From Dromiciops gliroides (taxonomy: Eukaryota > Chordata > Mammalia > Microbiotheria > Microbiotheriidae), in the NCBI RefSeq assembly GCF_019393635.1, contig NC_057864.1:496820716-496884715 (forward strand): a DNA stretch of 64,000 nt. The letters run 5' to 3'. The position numbers and the translations under genes were made by a program. This document shows, piece by piece, positions 14,640 to 25,699 of this stretch; position 1 is the stretch's first letter, and every line of letters starts with the position of its first letter. The notes beneath the pieces were generated by a model, which saw nothing but the letters and a program-made list of their open reading frames with translations, was not told the origin of the DNA and made no database searches.

Positions 14640-14770
14640 GTGATTCAGTGGACATAAGACCTAAATTCCAAACCCACTTCAGAAATTTGCTAGTCCTGTA
14701 ACTCTACATAAGTCATAGGACTTCTGTGTGCCTCAGTTTTTTCACTTGTAAAATGGGTATTACATTTAAA
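14640..14770. repeat. Old MIR-like SINE, copy 1
   Basis: Resembles MIR: CCTGTAACTC...AAGTCATAGGACTTCTGTGTGCCTCAG and TAAAATGGGTATTA. The copy 2 equivalent lies near 56277-56430. Confidence 0.55.
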
Positions 14771-14774
14771 GTTC

Positions 14775-15440
14775 TGAGTTCCAAATTTTGTCCCTCCTTA
14801 CTTCCCTCCCCTCCCCTCTCCCTGAAGTGGTAAGCAATCACATATAAGTTATACATGTCCAATTTATGTAAAGTATTACCATCTTAGTCATTTTGTATAT
14901 AAGAAAACTTGAATAAAAAAATGAAAAAGTGAAAAATAGCACGCTTCCGTGCCTGTTCAGTCAATATCAGTTCTTTGTCTGGAGGTGGATAGTCTGCTTC
15001 ATCATTAGTCCTGTGGGATGGGCTGGAATCACTGTATTTGCTGAGAATAGTTGTCATTCACAGTTCTTCATCAAACAGCATTGCTGTCACTGTGCACAAT
15101 GTTCTCCTGGTTCTGCTTATTTCACTCTACATCAGCTCATACAAGTCTTTCCAGGTCTTTCTGAAACCATCCTGCTTGTCATTTCTTATAGAACAATAAT
15201 GGTCCATCATCATCATATACCACAGCTTGTTAGTCATTCCCCAAGTGAGGGGCATTCCTTTGATGAGTACCACAAAGAGAGGTGCTATCAATGTTTTTGT
15301 ACAAATGGGTCTTTTTCTCTTTTGGGGGGTAGTAGAATCCTAGCAGTGGTATTGCTGGACCAAAGGGTATGCACAGTTCTATAGCCCCTTGGGCAGAGTT
15401 CCAAATTGCTCTCCAGAATGGTGGGATGAAATGCACATTA
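14775..15440 (-). pseudogene. L1 3' end, antisense, copy 1
   Basis: Complement of L1 ORF2 C-terminus (AATGTTCTCCTGGTTCTGC, CCAGGTCTTTCTGAAA, ATTGCTGGACCAAAGGGTATG). Frames are broken. Confidence 0.75.
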
Positions 15441-15464
15441 CTAATAGCACCTAAGTCCTAGGTT

Positions 15465-15840
15465 TCTCATGAGGATAAAATGAGCCAATATTTATAAAGT
15501 ACGTGGCACATAGTAAGTGCTTCATCCATGTTAGCTGCTCCTTTCATTTCATTTTGGCTCTATTCTCCCCAACTCTGTTCTCCTCAAATTGTTTTTACGC
15601 TCACTCCTCCCTTATTTCTCTGTTACATTAGATGTATTGACAATCAAAACCACTCTCTTCTCCCTAAATCAGCCAAGAGTGGGGTTGAATATCTGTTATT
15701 CCTTCTCACACCATCTCCATATTTGTAAACTAGATTCTGAGCTCCTTGACAGCAGGGACTATTTCTTGCCTTCCTTTGTATATTCCGGGCTTAGCACAGT
15801 GCCTGAATAGAAGGTGTTTAATCAGTGTTTCCTGATTCAA
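15465..15840 (+). repeat. MIR and L2-like tail, copy 1
   Basis: A MIR-like stretch (GGATAAAATGAG ... GGCACATAGTAAGTGCTTC) is followed by an L2-like tail (CTCCTTGACAGCAGGGACTA ... GTGCCTGAATAGAAGG). The copy 2 equivalent is 57125-57500. Confidence 0.55.
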
Positions 15841-16029
15841 TGATTGGGTCCCTGACTGATAGGAGGCCCTAGCCTCTACCTCAATCCCTGCATTCTGGTG
15901 TCTCTCCTAGTAGTTAAGTGCATGTTCAGGCATCAGCCATGTTTCTGTCTCTTTCTCATATCTAATCCCCTCTAAGTAGTCACCTTTCTCAGGTCCTTAC
16001 ACTGATGAAACCTGACCATGTTCAATACT

Positions 16030-16885
16030 AACATTCTTCATTCAGGCCCCAGGCATCTCACTCCTGAGGTACTACTGCAAGAGCTGCTCCAGTTACCTCA
16101 AATGGCCCCCAAACCAGTCATTCCTACCCCCTCCCAGTCATCAAGTTCATCTTCGTAAAGCTCTCAGCTGACCATGCCACCACCTACTCAACCCCCTCCA
16201 GTGGCTCCCCAGCAAAAGGATCAAATATCAAATCCTCTTTAGGGCTGTGTGAGCACTTCTTCACCTACCCCTCTGCTACTCTTCCAGGATTCTGTCCCCC
16301 TCTTCTCCCCACCTCCCGTATATGCTATAATTCAGGGCTACAGGCCTCCTTTCTGTTCTGTGAACAGGACACTCATCCTCCCATCTCTGTAGGTTTTCTT
16401 CCCTCTCCATGTTGCTTAGAAGGCTCACTTGGTCTTTCCTGAAGCCCTAGCTAGAGCCCACCTTCCACAGTAATTTCCCATTCCAGGGGCACCTAGGTGG
16501 GACAGTGAATAAAGCACCCACCCTGGATTCAGGGGGACCTGAGTTCAAATTTGCCCTCAGACATTTGACACTTACTAGCTGTGTGACCCTGGGCAAGTCA
16601 CTTAACACTCATTGCTCTGTCCCCCCTGAAAAAAAATTATTGTGAAAAAGCCAAAAAACCCAAAATAAATAAAATAACTTCCCATTCCCCATAAATGTTA
16701 GGGCCTTCCCTCTCTTGACTGGCTTCAAATGATCCTGTCCATAGTGGGTTTCTACATAGTTGCAGGCATGTTGTTTGCCCACCAGACTGTGATCTCCAGG
16801 AGAGCAGGGGATATCCCTTGCATCTCTTTATGTCCTGGGTGCTTAGCTCAGGGCCTGGCATGTAGCAAGCACTTAAGTTTTTTTT
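16030..16885 (+). repeat. L2-like LINE 3' end, copy 1
   Basis: Pyrimidine-rich L2 3' sequence (CTCTCAGCTGACC, TTCCCATTCC) and the tail CTCCAGGAGAGCAGGGGATA...GCCTGGCATGTAGCAAGC. A SINE is inserted at 16487. Confidence 0.55.
16487..16630 (+). mobile_element. Marsupial SINE (shared), copy 1
   Basis: Older member with head GGCACCTAGGTGGGACAG. Also at 58108 in copy 2. Confidence 0.8.
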
Positions 16886-16950
16886 TTTTTGGACTTGAAG
16901 AAATTCTAAGGGAGAGCACACCTTGGGTAGCCTAGTCCCTTTTTGCACTT

Positions 16951-17106
16951 TCTTTTTTTTTTTTTTTTTTAGTGAGGCAATTGGGGCTAAATGACTTGCC
17001 CCGGGTCACACAGCTATTAAGTGTTAAGTGTCTGAGGCCGGATTTGAACTCAGGTACTCCTGACTCCAGGGCCGGTGCTCTATCCACTGCGCCACCTAGC
17101 CGCCCC
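16951..17106 (-). mobile_element. Marsupial SINE private to copy 1
   Basis: Full-length, poly-T led, flanked by CCCTTTTTGCACTTTC on both sides (about 16936-16951 and 17110-17125). Copy 2 has one copy of the flank near 58567. Confidence 0.88.
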
Positions 17107-17164
17107 ATCCCTTTTTGCACTTTCAAGAGAATTTTATGCCTTCAAATTTCAAACAATAACTTCT

Positions 17165-17290
17165 TATAGGATCAAAGATGAGCACTGATAGGGAGCTAAA
17201 AGGTCATGGAGTCCAACCCTCTCTTTTTACAGATCAGGAAAGTGAAGCTCAGTGATTAGCCCAGGAAGTGACTGCTAATAAGTATCTAAA
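17165..17290. repeat. Old MIR-like fragment
   Basis: Contains GGTCATGGAGTCCAACCCTC and ACAGATCAGGAAAGTGAAGCTCAG. The copy 2 equivalent is about 58624-58740. Confidence 0.4.
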
Positions 17291-17885
17291 AAAGAATCCC
17301 AAAGCAGGTCTTCCTGCCCTGAAATCTAGCATGTGTTCCACTATAACCCTTAGCAGTCTCCTGTCATCACAGTTCTCATATACCTGCTTTCACCTCACTC
17401 ACCTGGATAGCAGAGCCTCTGGCCTTCTTGGTCCAGCATCCATGGTACTTCCCTTTGCTCAAAATAAGAGATCATATCTTCTCTGGGAACTGGAAGCCCT
17501 GGGCCAGGAAACCAGTTAACAATGAGGATGGAGAGAACCTTATATTCCAGTTCTCTTTAGGGAAAGGGGAGAGGGTCCAGAGCTGGTCCATTTGGAGAGT
17601 CACCCCTTTATGTTCACACGTGTGAGTCTGTACTCACCCATTAGTGCTTGTAATGCAAGGAACCCAAAGCAGGATGTGCTGGACAGTCTGTTCTAAGAAA
17701 TAGCCCCTTCACCCCCATCCTATTAAGCTCTATTCTGAAAGAAACTCCAAACCCCCAAACTGCGTCAAAAGGGTTATTGGCTCAGGGCAGCCTTGAGGCT
17801 GATGAAGAGGGACATTGGGAAAAGAAAATCTGGGCTTGGTGCATCTTCTTCATAGAAGGATGGACTCATCCCAAAAAATCTATGA
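17291..17885. other. No feature recognised, copy 1 intron
   Basis: Single-copy-looking intronic sequence shared with copy 2 (58741-59290). I see no exon, RNA gene or clear repeat. Confidence 0.5.
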
Positions 17886-17889
17886 CCTA

Positions 17890-18095
17890 GAAGTTAAGGG
17901 GAGCTGGTAGTGCAATGGGGAGAGTCTTGGGCCTAGAGACATCAAGGCCTGAATTTCAATCCAGCCTCAAACAGTAACTGCCTGTGTGTCCCTTGATAAG
18001 TCACTTGACCTCTATTTGCCTCAGTTTTCTTCAACTCTCAAATGGAGATAATATCACCTAACTTCAAACGTTATTGTGAGGATAAAGTGACATAA
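17890..18095 (+). repeat. MIR SINE, copy 1
   Basis: Typical MIR layout: GGGGAGAGTCTTGGGCCTAGAG, TGACCTCTATTTGCCTCAGTT, AAATGGAGATAATA. The copy 2 equivalent is 59300-59505. Confidence 0.6.
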
Positions 18096-18097
18096 CT

Positions 18098-18500
18098 TTT
18101 AAAAAAATTTTATTAATTCATGGAATAACTTTTCAGAACATAGTATAATAAAAATGATGTTTGTACTTGAAACTGTAAATCTACTATGCACAACTTGCTA
18201 TTCCTTTCAAATAGACATCAAAATTATAATGTAAAGTTATTTCTTCCCTCCCACCCTCCAACCTATTGATGGCTAACAGTTAGGTATGTGTTTATATATA
18301 TGTATCTTTGTGTGTGAGTATATATGTATCTATATGTATGTATACACACATATATGTCAAATTATCCCATACACATTTCTATTGATCAGTTCTCTCTGGA
18401 TGTACATAGTACCTTTCTTCACATGCCCTTTAGAATTACTTGAGTTATTTATAATAGTCAAAATGATTTATTTTTTGAAAGTCATTCTTTTTTTAAAATG
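18098..18500 (-). repeat. L1-like 3' fragment with TATG/TATA-rich tract, copy 1
   Basis: A GGAATAACTTTT... and CCATACACATTTCTATT-type antisense LINE stretch with a TATGTATC-rich low-complexity tract at 18283-18360. The copy 2 equivalent is 59510-59880. Confidence 0.4.
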
Positions 18501-18555
18501 GTATTTTAATAAATTCATTATTTATTTATTTTGAGTATCCATTGGTTTTTGTTTT

Positions 18556-18683
18556 TCTGCAGGGCAATGAGGGTCAAGTGACTTGCCCAGGGTCACACAG
18601 CTAGTAAGTGTCAAGTGGGATTTGAACTCAGGTCCTCCTGAATCCAGGGCCAGTGTTCTATCCACTGCACCACCTAGCTGCCT
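18556..18683 (-). mobile_element. Marsupial SINE (shared), copy 1
   Basis: Reverse-oriented core and head. Copy 2 keeps only the head-side part at 59890-59960. Confidence 0.8.
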
Positions 18684-18698
18684 CCTCAAAGTCATTCT

Positions 18699-18851
18699 TT
18701 TTTTTTTTTTTTTTTTGCGGGGCAATGGGGGTTAAGTGACTTGCCCAGGGTCACACAGCTAGTAAGTGTCAAGTGTCTGAGGCCGGATTTGAACTCAGGT
18801 ACTCCTGAATCCAGGGCCGGTACTTTATCCACTGCGCCACCTAGCTGCCCC
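18699..18851 (-). mobile_element. Marsupial SINE private to copy 1
   Basis: Full-length with CTCAAAGTCATTCTT on both sides. Copy 2 has a single CTCAAAGTCATTCTT near 59962. Confidence 0.88.
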
Positions 18852-19250
18852 CCCTCAAAGTCATTCTTAAAACAATTCTGCCATTACAATTCTGCACGTG
18901 GCACAGGCACAGCACCTGGCAAATCGTAGGTGAAAATAAATGCTTATTCCATTACCTTCCTCTCCCACCATCTGAGCTGGCATTTGAGGGCAACAGGAAG
19001 GAAGATTAAGGACAAACTTGCTATACTTGGGACAACTAGTGCTTTGGGCTACAGATTGATGGAGGTTAAAAAGAAGAGTACTCCCCATACTAGACCTGTT
19101 CCACAGAGAAAGGGGTGGCAAGGAAAAGCTGCCTGGGCAGTTTTCAGAGATTTGGCAGACAAAATTCATGTCCAGGTAGAGGTTCAACCAAATAACCCCT
19201 GGGATTAGTCCCACATCTAAGATTCTTCTATACTGACTGGATATTTGATC

Positions 19251-19354
19251 TGACACTAGCCAGAGTTGGTAAGAGACAGCTTCAGGGCCAACAAAGGAGA
19301 CCTGACACTAGCCAGAGTTGGTAAGAGACAGCTTCAGGGCCAACAAAGGAGACC
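19251..19354. repeat. 52-bp tandem duplication beside KRAB-A, copy 1 only
   Basis: The unit starting TGACACTAGCCAGAGTTGG and ending GGAGACC occurs twice in a row (19251-19302 and 19303-19354), without a visible difference. Copy 2 has one unit (60362-60413). Confidence 0.92.
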
Positions 19355-19457
19355 CTGAGGTTCCTATCACACAATGCAAAGACATTTTGCAGAAAAACCC
19401 AAACAGCAGGAGGGCCCTGTGTGTTGGACCCAGGGGACCAGCATTTTTCCCCTTTCA

Positions 19458-19676
<219 letters not shown>

Positions 19677-19854
19677 CTAAACCACCAAAAGTCATAGGAT
19701 GTAGAGATGAAAGATGCTTCAGAATTAAATAGTCCAACTCTCATCAATTTATAGGAGGGAATTGAAGCACAGGTAAGGGATTTGCCCAAAGGTTGTAGCC
19801 TTAATGGTGGTCAGAGTCAGCTCTTGAAGCCACAGTCAGTAAGAGCCTGATTGA

Positions 19855-20007
19855 TTTTTTTTTTTTTTTTTGGTGAGGCAACTGGGGTTAAGTGCCTTGC
19901 CCAGGGTTACACAGCTAGTAAGTGTTAAGTGTCTGAGGCTGGATTTGAACTCAGGTCCTCTTGCATCCAGGGCTGGTGATCTATCCCCTGTACCACCTAG
20001 CTGCCCC
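19855..20007 (-). mobile_element. Marsupial SINE (shared), copy 1
   Basis: Reverse-oriented full SINE just upstream of KRAB-A. The copy 2 counterpart is 60916-61060. Confidence 0.85.
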
Positions 20008-20009
20008 AG

Positions 20010-20735
20010 CCTGACTGAATTTTGAGGGAAGCATTTGATATAACCAACTGTAATAAGGCTGGAAAATGTCTTTCTATGGAATGTGTGTCCCTTTGGAATC
20101 AGAAAGTAAGTTTGAGTTTTATTTGTGAGGTAGATGGTTCTGTGGAGGAGAATGAAGGAGAAGGTGATGGGAAATTTCTTCCTCATTAGAACTGATACAA
20201 GTCACATGTTCTAAAAAAAACAGTGCAAAGAGTTGGTGAGAAGCTAGCAAGTACAGCAAAGTCCAGGGGTGACATTTTTATGTGATAATTTAAGAGAGAA
20301 CAGCATTAAAGAAAAGTTCTGTGTCCTGAGAAGTTAGAATACAGTTTTACCTGGATGAAAACATGAAAAGGAATCTAGAGATATCCCTCAGAATCTGGAC
20401 TGCCTTGGCTGATATGAGACAGCTACCAGCCAAGGGAAGAAGAGTTACTGGATGTTACATCTTAGGTGTTGTGTCATGTGAAATACTGGGGGCACTAGCC
20501 CTTTTCTGCCCAGATTATATTATTAACTTGGCTGAGGTTTCTAATACATTGCTACTTATAAATTAGAGGTTATTGCTGCAGTTTCGGCAGCAAGCATGTA
20601 TGATTAATTTGACCATATATCTGAAAAACTTCCCCACTAGGATATACCCAGCATAGAGACCCAGGAAGAGGGGCTGCGGAGAGTGAGCCCAGGGTAAGAG
20701 AGTAAAGAGAGCAGCCCTCCTGTCTCCAAGGATTT
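20010..20735. other. No feature recognised, KZNF intron copy 1
   Basis: Shared with copy 2 (61225-61960). I see no exon with splice sites, and no repeat I can name. Confidence 0.45.
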
Positions 20736-20936
20736 CTATCTTCCTTCAGGTAAAGGGGGGTCACCACACATTAATCTAAGCTAACTGGTCAGTATCCTTC
20801 AACTCCATTGGTTGACATGACCTGAGGGTGGTCCATATTAAAATGAGCTGTCCTATGCTGACATCAGGACCTAGTGCAAAGACAAACCCTCTGAGGGGAA
20901 AGCCTTTCAGATAGGTGCAGTTTCTATTGTCTCTAC

Positions 20937-21306
20937 TGTAACGATTGGAATGACACCACCTGCTGGAGACTTACTATAGAAGAGTTCCACCCATGAAGCG
21001 AAGGTCTTTGAGGGCAAGACCAGGAGTCTTTTCTTTAAAAAAGGAAGTGACGCAGGCTAGTGGGAGGAGGAAGGAAGAGACTGGCGCTCAGTCTCACGCT
21101 CTTTCCTCTGGACTCCGGTGGAGAGCGGAGCTAGAAATGTGCTCTCCCTTTAATAGATAGGAATCTAGGCCTTTCTCTCTCTTTACCAAATTCTTATTCT
21201 CCTTAATAAATGCTTAAAAGTCTAACTCTTGCTAAAGCTTATAATTTATTGGCGATCACTCATTAGATATTTTAGACAGTTTAGCTAGAATTTTAGCCCC
21301 TTAACA
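20937..21306 (+). mobile_element. LTR-C, first of an adjacent pair
   Basis: 370 bp, TGTAACGATTGG to CCCCTTAACA, flanked by CTAC (20933-20936 and 21307-21310). Confidence 0.88.
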
Positions 21307-21310
21307 CTAC

Positions 21311-21758
21311 TGTGACAATTGGAGTGATGCTACCTTCTGGAGAGTTATCGTAGGATAGCTCTGCCACGAGGAGAAGGCGTCTGAGGGCAAGCCATGTGGC
21401 TTGGAAGGTCAATTCGTTGGCATCAGGAAGTGATGTTTGTTCCTGGGTACATATTGTCTATCAAAGCTATCAGCCAATTAGCTTGGAGTTGTGTGTGGGG
21501 ACAGGATGTTTCCAGTTTTTACAGGAGGCTTGTGGGAAGAAGGGGTGGTTCTCTCTCTTTTGTCAGGACTCTCGTGGAGGGTGGAGCAAAGATGCTGGCT
21601 CCCTGAGATAGATAGATATAGGCATCTAGGCCTCGTTCTCTCTCTTCACCAAATTCTTATTCTCCTTAATAAATGTCTAAAACTCTTGCTAAAGCTTCTA
21701 ATTTATTGGGGCCAGCTCATTAGATTTTTAGACAGTATAGCTAGATACCAACTTTACA
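21311..21758 (+). mobile_element. LTR-C relative, second of the pair
   Basis: 448 bp, TGTGACAATTGG to AACTTTACA, a diverged and longer member, flanked by CTAC (21307-21310 and 21759-21762). Confidence 0.85.
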
Positions 21759-22239
21759 CTACTTTACCGAATAAGTCTGGTCTTTAATGCACCTTTGGGC
21801 TGGCTCTGAAAAACCAGCCAGAGTTCCTGAGTGTGGGGCACAGGGGTCCCTGGGTTCCCCCAAAACCCATTATTCATAATTGTTTTCTCACAGTGTCAAA
21901 ATTTTTTTTCATTACTCTCCCCTAAAGAAAACAGTGTGAAATACACAAAGAGCAGTTGCATAGCACCAGTTTGTTGTCCCATTATCGAGTAGGCATGTAC
22001 ATGTGGATACTCCTTCCAAACAAAGAGTTCAAAATTGTTTTGAGTGAAATATTTAAACTTTCTTTGCTCACTGGTAACAGACCTTGTTCATCCAAAGTTT
22101 GAGGTCAGATCCAGATTGATTAACTTTTGGTTTCCTGACTCATTAGTACAGGATGTTCTCAGTTTTATTAACATGAGTTTGACAGTTCAGTTTAAGAGCA
22201 AAAATTATGACAAGACAGAAAGGCCTGGAAAGACTTGTA

Positions 22240-22377
22240 TGAACAGTGGATAGAGTACCGGCCCTGGATTCAGGAGGACCTGAGTTCAAATCCAGCCTCA
22301 GACACTTGATTCTTACTAGCTGTGTGACTCTGGGCAAGTCACTTAACCCCAATTGCCTCACCAAAAAAAAAAAAAAA
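22240..22377 (+). mobile_element. Marsupial SINE (copy 1 only region)
   Basis: 5'-shortened element with poly-A tail, beside the L1 ORF1 remnant. Confidence 0.82.
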
Positions 22378-22458
22378 TACAAAAAAATTACTGAAGAAAA
22401 TAATTCCCTAAGGAACAGATTTGGCCAAATGGAAAAGTAATTAGAAAAAGTAAATGAA

Positions 22459-22545
22459 GTGTCAAGTGTCTGAGGCCGTATTTGAACTCAGGTCCTCCTG
22501 AATCCAGGGCCAGTGCATTATCCACTGTGCCACCTAGCTGCCCCC
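22459..22545 (-). mobile_element. SINE fragment
   Basis: Reverse-oriented head-side half only. Confidence 0.8.
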
Positions 22546-22576
22546 CAAGAATAATTCTTTAAAAATTAAAATTGAA

Positions 22577-22726
22577 GGGGGCAGCTAGGTGGTGCAGTGG
22601 ATAGAGCACTGGCTCTGGATTGAGAAGGATCTGAGTTCAAATCCAGCCTCGGACACTTAACACTTACTAGCTGTGTGACCCTGGGCAAGTCACTTGACCC
22701 CAATTGCCTCACTAAAAAAAAAAAAA
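22577..22726 (+). mobile_element. Marsupial SINE
   Basis: Full-length, inserted in the L1 ORF1 remnant. Confidence 0.85.
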
Positions 22727-23122
22727 ATTGAACAAATGGAAATTACTGACTCTATAAGACACCAAGATGCAGTAAAACAAAATCAGAAAAGCAAAATATT
22801 AGAGGAAAATGTAAAATTTCTCATTGAAAAAATTAGTGATCTAGAGAATAGATGCAGGAAAGATAATATAAGAATTACTGGACTATTTGAAAGATATGAC
22901 CAAAACAAAAGCCTGGACAATATCTTTCAAGAAATTATTGAGGAAAACTCCCCTGAAATATTAGAGCCAGACTGCCAAATAGATATTGAAAGAATCTACC
23001 TAACCAATTTCTCCATTACAATATGATCTTGGCATATAACCCTTTTCTATCTATTCTGTCTTCTCTTCCTCTTTTTCATGTATTGTAATGTCCCACAAAA
23101 GAAACATTCTCCTTGAAGGCAG

Positions 23123-23694
23123 TGTAAAGAATTAATTGTTATTTGAGGTTTTTATGACCCCATCTTTTGGCTAGAATTTGAAAGAAAAACCTCAGCTGTT
23201 CACTGGCCTGGGGCTCTGCAAACGTGCTCCACCCACTGGTTGTAGCTGTTGCCATGGCGCTGGCACCTCACATCATCACCACTCCCTGATGCCTACATGG
23301 GCCTGGCAAAATTATAATGATTGGAACCCTAGTGAGGGCAGTCATGTGACTGTCATAGCAGCCAGCCAATTGTCATGGGGCTATGTGGGGTGTGCTGGGA
23401 AGAAGGGAGTTTTTTTGGCATTCTAACTGGAAGCTGGAAGGCACTGGAAAACACTGCTGTGTATTCTCAGCTGATTCCTGAGTGGTGGTTTCAGGTTGTA
23501 TAATTTCCCTTTCCCTATTTTATTTCCTTTCCCTTGATCCTACTGATCCTGTTTGTGGTTTTTTTTTTTTTTAAGTTTGTTCTTGTTAAATAAATCCTGC
23601 TCTGTTTTGAGGGAGGCTGCTGGTCTCCTTCCTTGCCCCAATATTGTGGCAAGCCCCTAAGCTAACACTCCCCAATTAAAAATTGGTCCCCACA
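23123..23694 (+). mobile_element. Solo LTR-B with GCAG target duplication
   Basis: 572 bp, TGTAAAGAATT to GGTCCCCACA, flanked by GCAG (23119-23122 and 23695-23698). It is the same family as 3771-4362 but in the opposite orientation. The region is missing from copy 2. Confidence 0.88.
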
Positions 23695-23698
23695 GCAG

Positions 23699-24359
23699 GA
23701 TGTCACAAGACTCTATTCATAACAGCCTTCTCTTCATGGAGGATACTAAAAGGGGTTAACAGATAACCCAAGACTTCATCAATAGTAGTGTTGAAAATTA
23801 AATATAGTTTTTTTCTGCTGGTCTCCTATAAAAATAATAAACAGATCAGAGAAATTAATTTTATAATATCTCCTACAAAAATTAATAATAATAAACAGAG
23901 ACATGTCTGCCACAGAACAAAACCAGATCAGAGAACATAATGTCTCCTACAGTATAAACCAGATCAGAGTCAGACAGGAAAAACACAATACCAATTTATT
24001 TTGTCCCAAGAAGAAATATAACATGATCCTGCTGGAGACCCTTCCAAAGAAGGGAGCTCAGGGGCTCCCTCTTTCTGAGGGTATGTAAGGCTCTTTGTCC
24101 ACTGGTTACAGAATGTTATCACTATCAATAGTATGATACAAATTCAACCCAGAAGCAAAAGCAGTTTGGACAATTTCAGTTATAACAAGTATGGAGGAAA
24201 TACAGAAGCACCATGATAAGATGACAGGATTCCAAAATAGGGTTTGGCAAGGATGAGGACACCCAGAGGTCCCCACAAGACACGGACTTACTGTCCTGGG
24301 GAAAGAAGTCACCAGGTAGGGACTTCTATCAGCTGGCTACCTGGGTTCAGTTTGGAGTT
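23699..24359 (-). mobile_element. ERV env tail and LTR-like remnant
   Basis: Reverse complement of the 590-1330 type of sequence, directly 3' (minus strand) of an env transmembrane fragment. No frame is kept. Confidence 0.6.
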
Positions 24360-24780
24360 CAGTGGAAGAACATTTTGTTCCTAAAACCAGGAGCTTCTGT
24401 TTGGAACCTAACCTTTACAGGAACACCATTTAGTAATTCCAATGCCAGTAGGGTGCCTCCATGGACAGCAAGAAAGACAAGGAGAATGAGGAACAGGAGG
24501 ATGATGGCACCAAACGTGAGAGTGTGAATGGTCCTTCCAAGTGCTTCAGGGAGGAGAGAAGAGCAAGTCATAGGCCTTTGTGCCCTGTGTCTTTAACCTA
24601 AAGGCCTGCTCACACAGGCAGGAATTTTGCTGGGATGGGTTTACAGAAAAACAACACTCCTTACTTAGAGAAGTACAGACTTCACCTTGCTCTGTGAACA
24701 TAGCAGCATCCAGGGCCCATTGGTTCTGGAGCACTATCTCAGCAAGGTGAGGGAGTTTTTTTTTCTCTTGCATGCTGTAT
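24360..24780 (-). pseudogene. ERV env transmembrane-subunit fragment (gamma-like)
   Basis: Two overlapping minus-strand frames hold part of a class I ERV env TM subunit. One has an LQNQWALD-type heptad end followed by a CX6CC motif (Cys residues 33, 40 and 41 of the frame starting at 24773). The other, shifted by an indel, has a membrane-spanning run of about 20 aliphatic residues near 24470-24530 and a short tail. The surface subunit and fusion peptide are missing. It is non-functional as it stands. Confidence 0.75.
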
Positions 24781-24849
24781 GAGAACTCAAGGGAAGATTC
24801 CCAAAGAGCTGTGATTCAACAATCACAACCAAGGCAGAAGTAGAAGCTA

Positions 24850-25090
24850 CTCTGCATGCCAAGATGGTGGAGAGAGGCCAGGAAGTTGCCTGAGCTCTCC
24901 CATGTTTCCCTCAAAAACAACATTAAATCAAGCCTCTGACACAACCTTCTTACTTGAGATAATTTAGAAGACTTCAGGAAAGGTCTGTCTCACTTGGGCG
25001 AAAGGGGAGGGTGGCTCAGCACAGCTCGACACAGAGGCAGCTCGGCATGGCTGAGAGCAATAAGAAGCTGTGCCCCAGGAACAGACTTTG
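24850..25090 (+). repeat. L1 5' UTR fragment
   Basis: CCAAGATGGTGGAGAGAGGCC and the following CTGAGCTCTCCC stretch match the L1 5' part seen at 7240-7280. Confidence 0.6.
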
Positions 25091-25094
25091 ACTT

Positions 25095-25580
25095 TATAAG
25101 TATCATACAATATTGCCATCACTATGCAAAATGTTCTCTTGGTTCTGCTCACTTCACTATACATCTGTTCATACAAGTCTTTCCAGGCCTTTCTGAAATC
25201 ATCCTGCTTGTCATTTCTTAGAGCACAATAATATTCCATCACCATCATATATGACAGCTTGTTTAGCCATTCCCCAATTGATGGGTATTTCTTTGATTTG
25301 CAATTCTTAGCCACCAGAAAAAGGGCAGCTATAAATAGTTTAGTACAAATAGGTCTTTGGGATATAAACCTAGGAGTGGTATTGCTGGATCAAAGGGTAT
25401 ATACACAGTTTTATACTCCTTTGGGTATAGCTCGAGATTTGGTCTCCAGAATGACTGGATCTGTTCACAGCTCCACCAACAGTGGATTAGCATCTGAGCT
25501 TTCCCACATCCCCTCCAACATCTAATATTTCCCTTTTTTGTTATATTTGCCACTCTGATAGGTGAGGTGATACCTCAGAT
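25095..25580 (-). pseudogene. L1 ORF2 C-terminus
   Basis: Minus-strand frames give the L1 ORF2 C-terminal region (CWWSCEQIQSFW, IPFDPAIPLLGLYPK, YPSIGEWLNKLSYM). It lies head to tail with an L1 5' fragment of opposite orientation. Confidence 0.8.
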
Positions 25581-25661
25581 CTTTTTTTTTTTTAATTAAT
25601 TTTTTCTTCCTAAAAGCCTTAGTTGATCTTTCCCCAAACTCTCTACTTGCTCAGGAAGAGA

Positions 25662-25663
<2 letters not shown>

Positions 25664-25694
<31 letters not shown>
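25664..25694. repeat. (CA)n microsatellite
   Basis: About 15 CA units followed by a TATATG-rich tail. Confidence 0.95.
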
Positions 25695-25698
<4 letters not shown>

Positions 25699-25699
25699 T

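Larger units (their letters stand above)
20740..21897 (-). mobile_element. Old LTR-D, interrupted by two LTR-C elements, copy 1
   Basis: On the minus strand it begins TGTGAGAAAACAATT and contains the GACCACCCTCAGGTCATG-type stretch shared with 45650-46200. Two younger LTRs sit inside (20937-21306, 21311-21758). The far end is approximate. Confidence 0.5.
22380..23035 (+). pseudogene. L1 ORF1 fragment
   Basis: Coiled-coil and RNA-binding N-part of L1 ORF1 (an LEENVKFLIEKISDLENR heptad stretch, then NIRITGLFE near 22870), cut into pieces by two SINEs. Confidence 0.75.

Noticed and set aside
18741..18929. Recurring LPRVTQLVSVKCLRPDLNSG-type peptides
   Set aside because: These come from reading through the marsupial SINE; the same peptide appears at every SINE.
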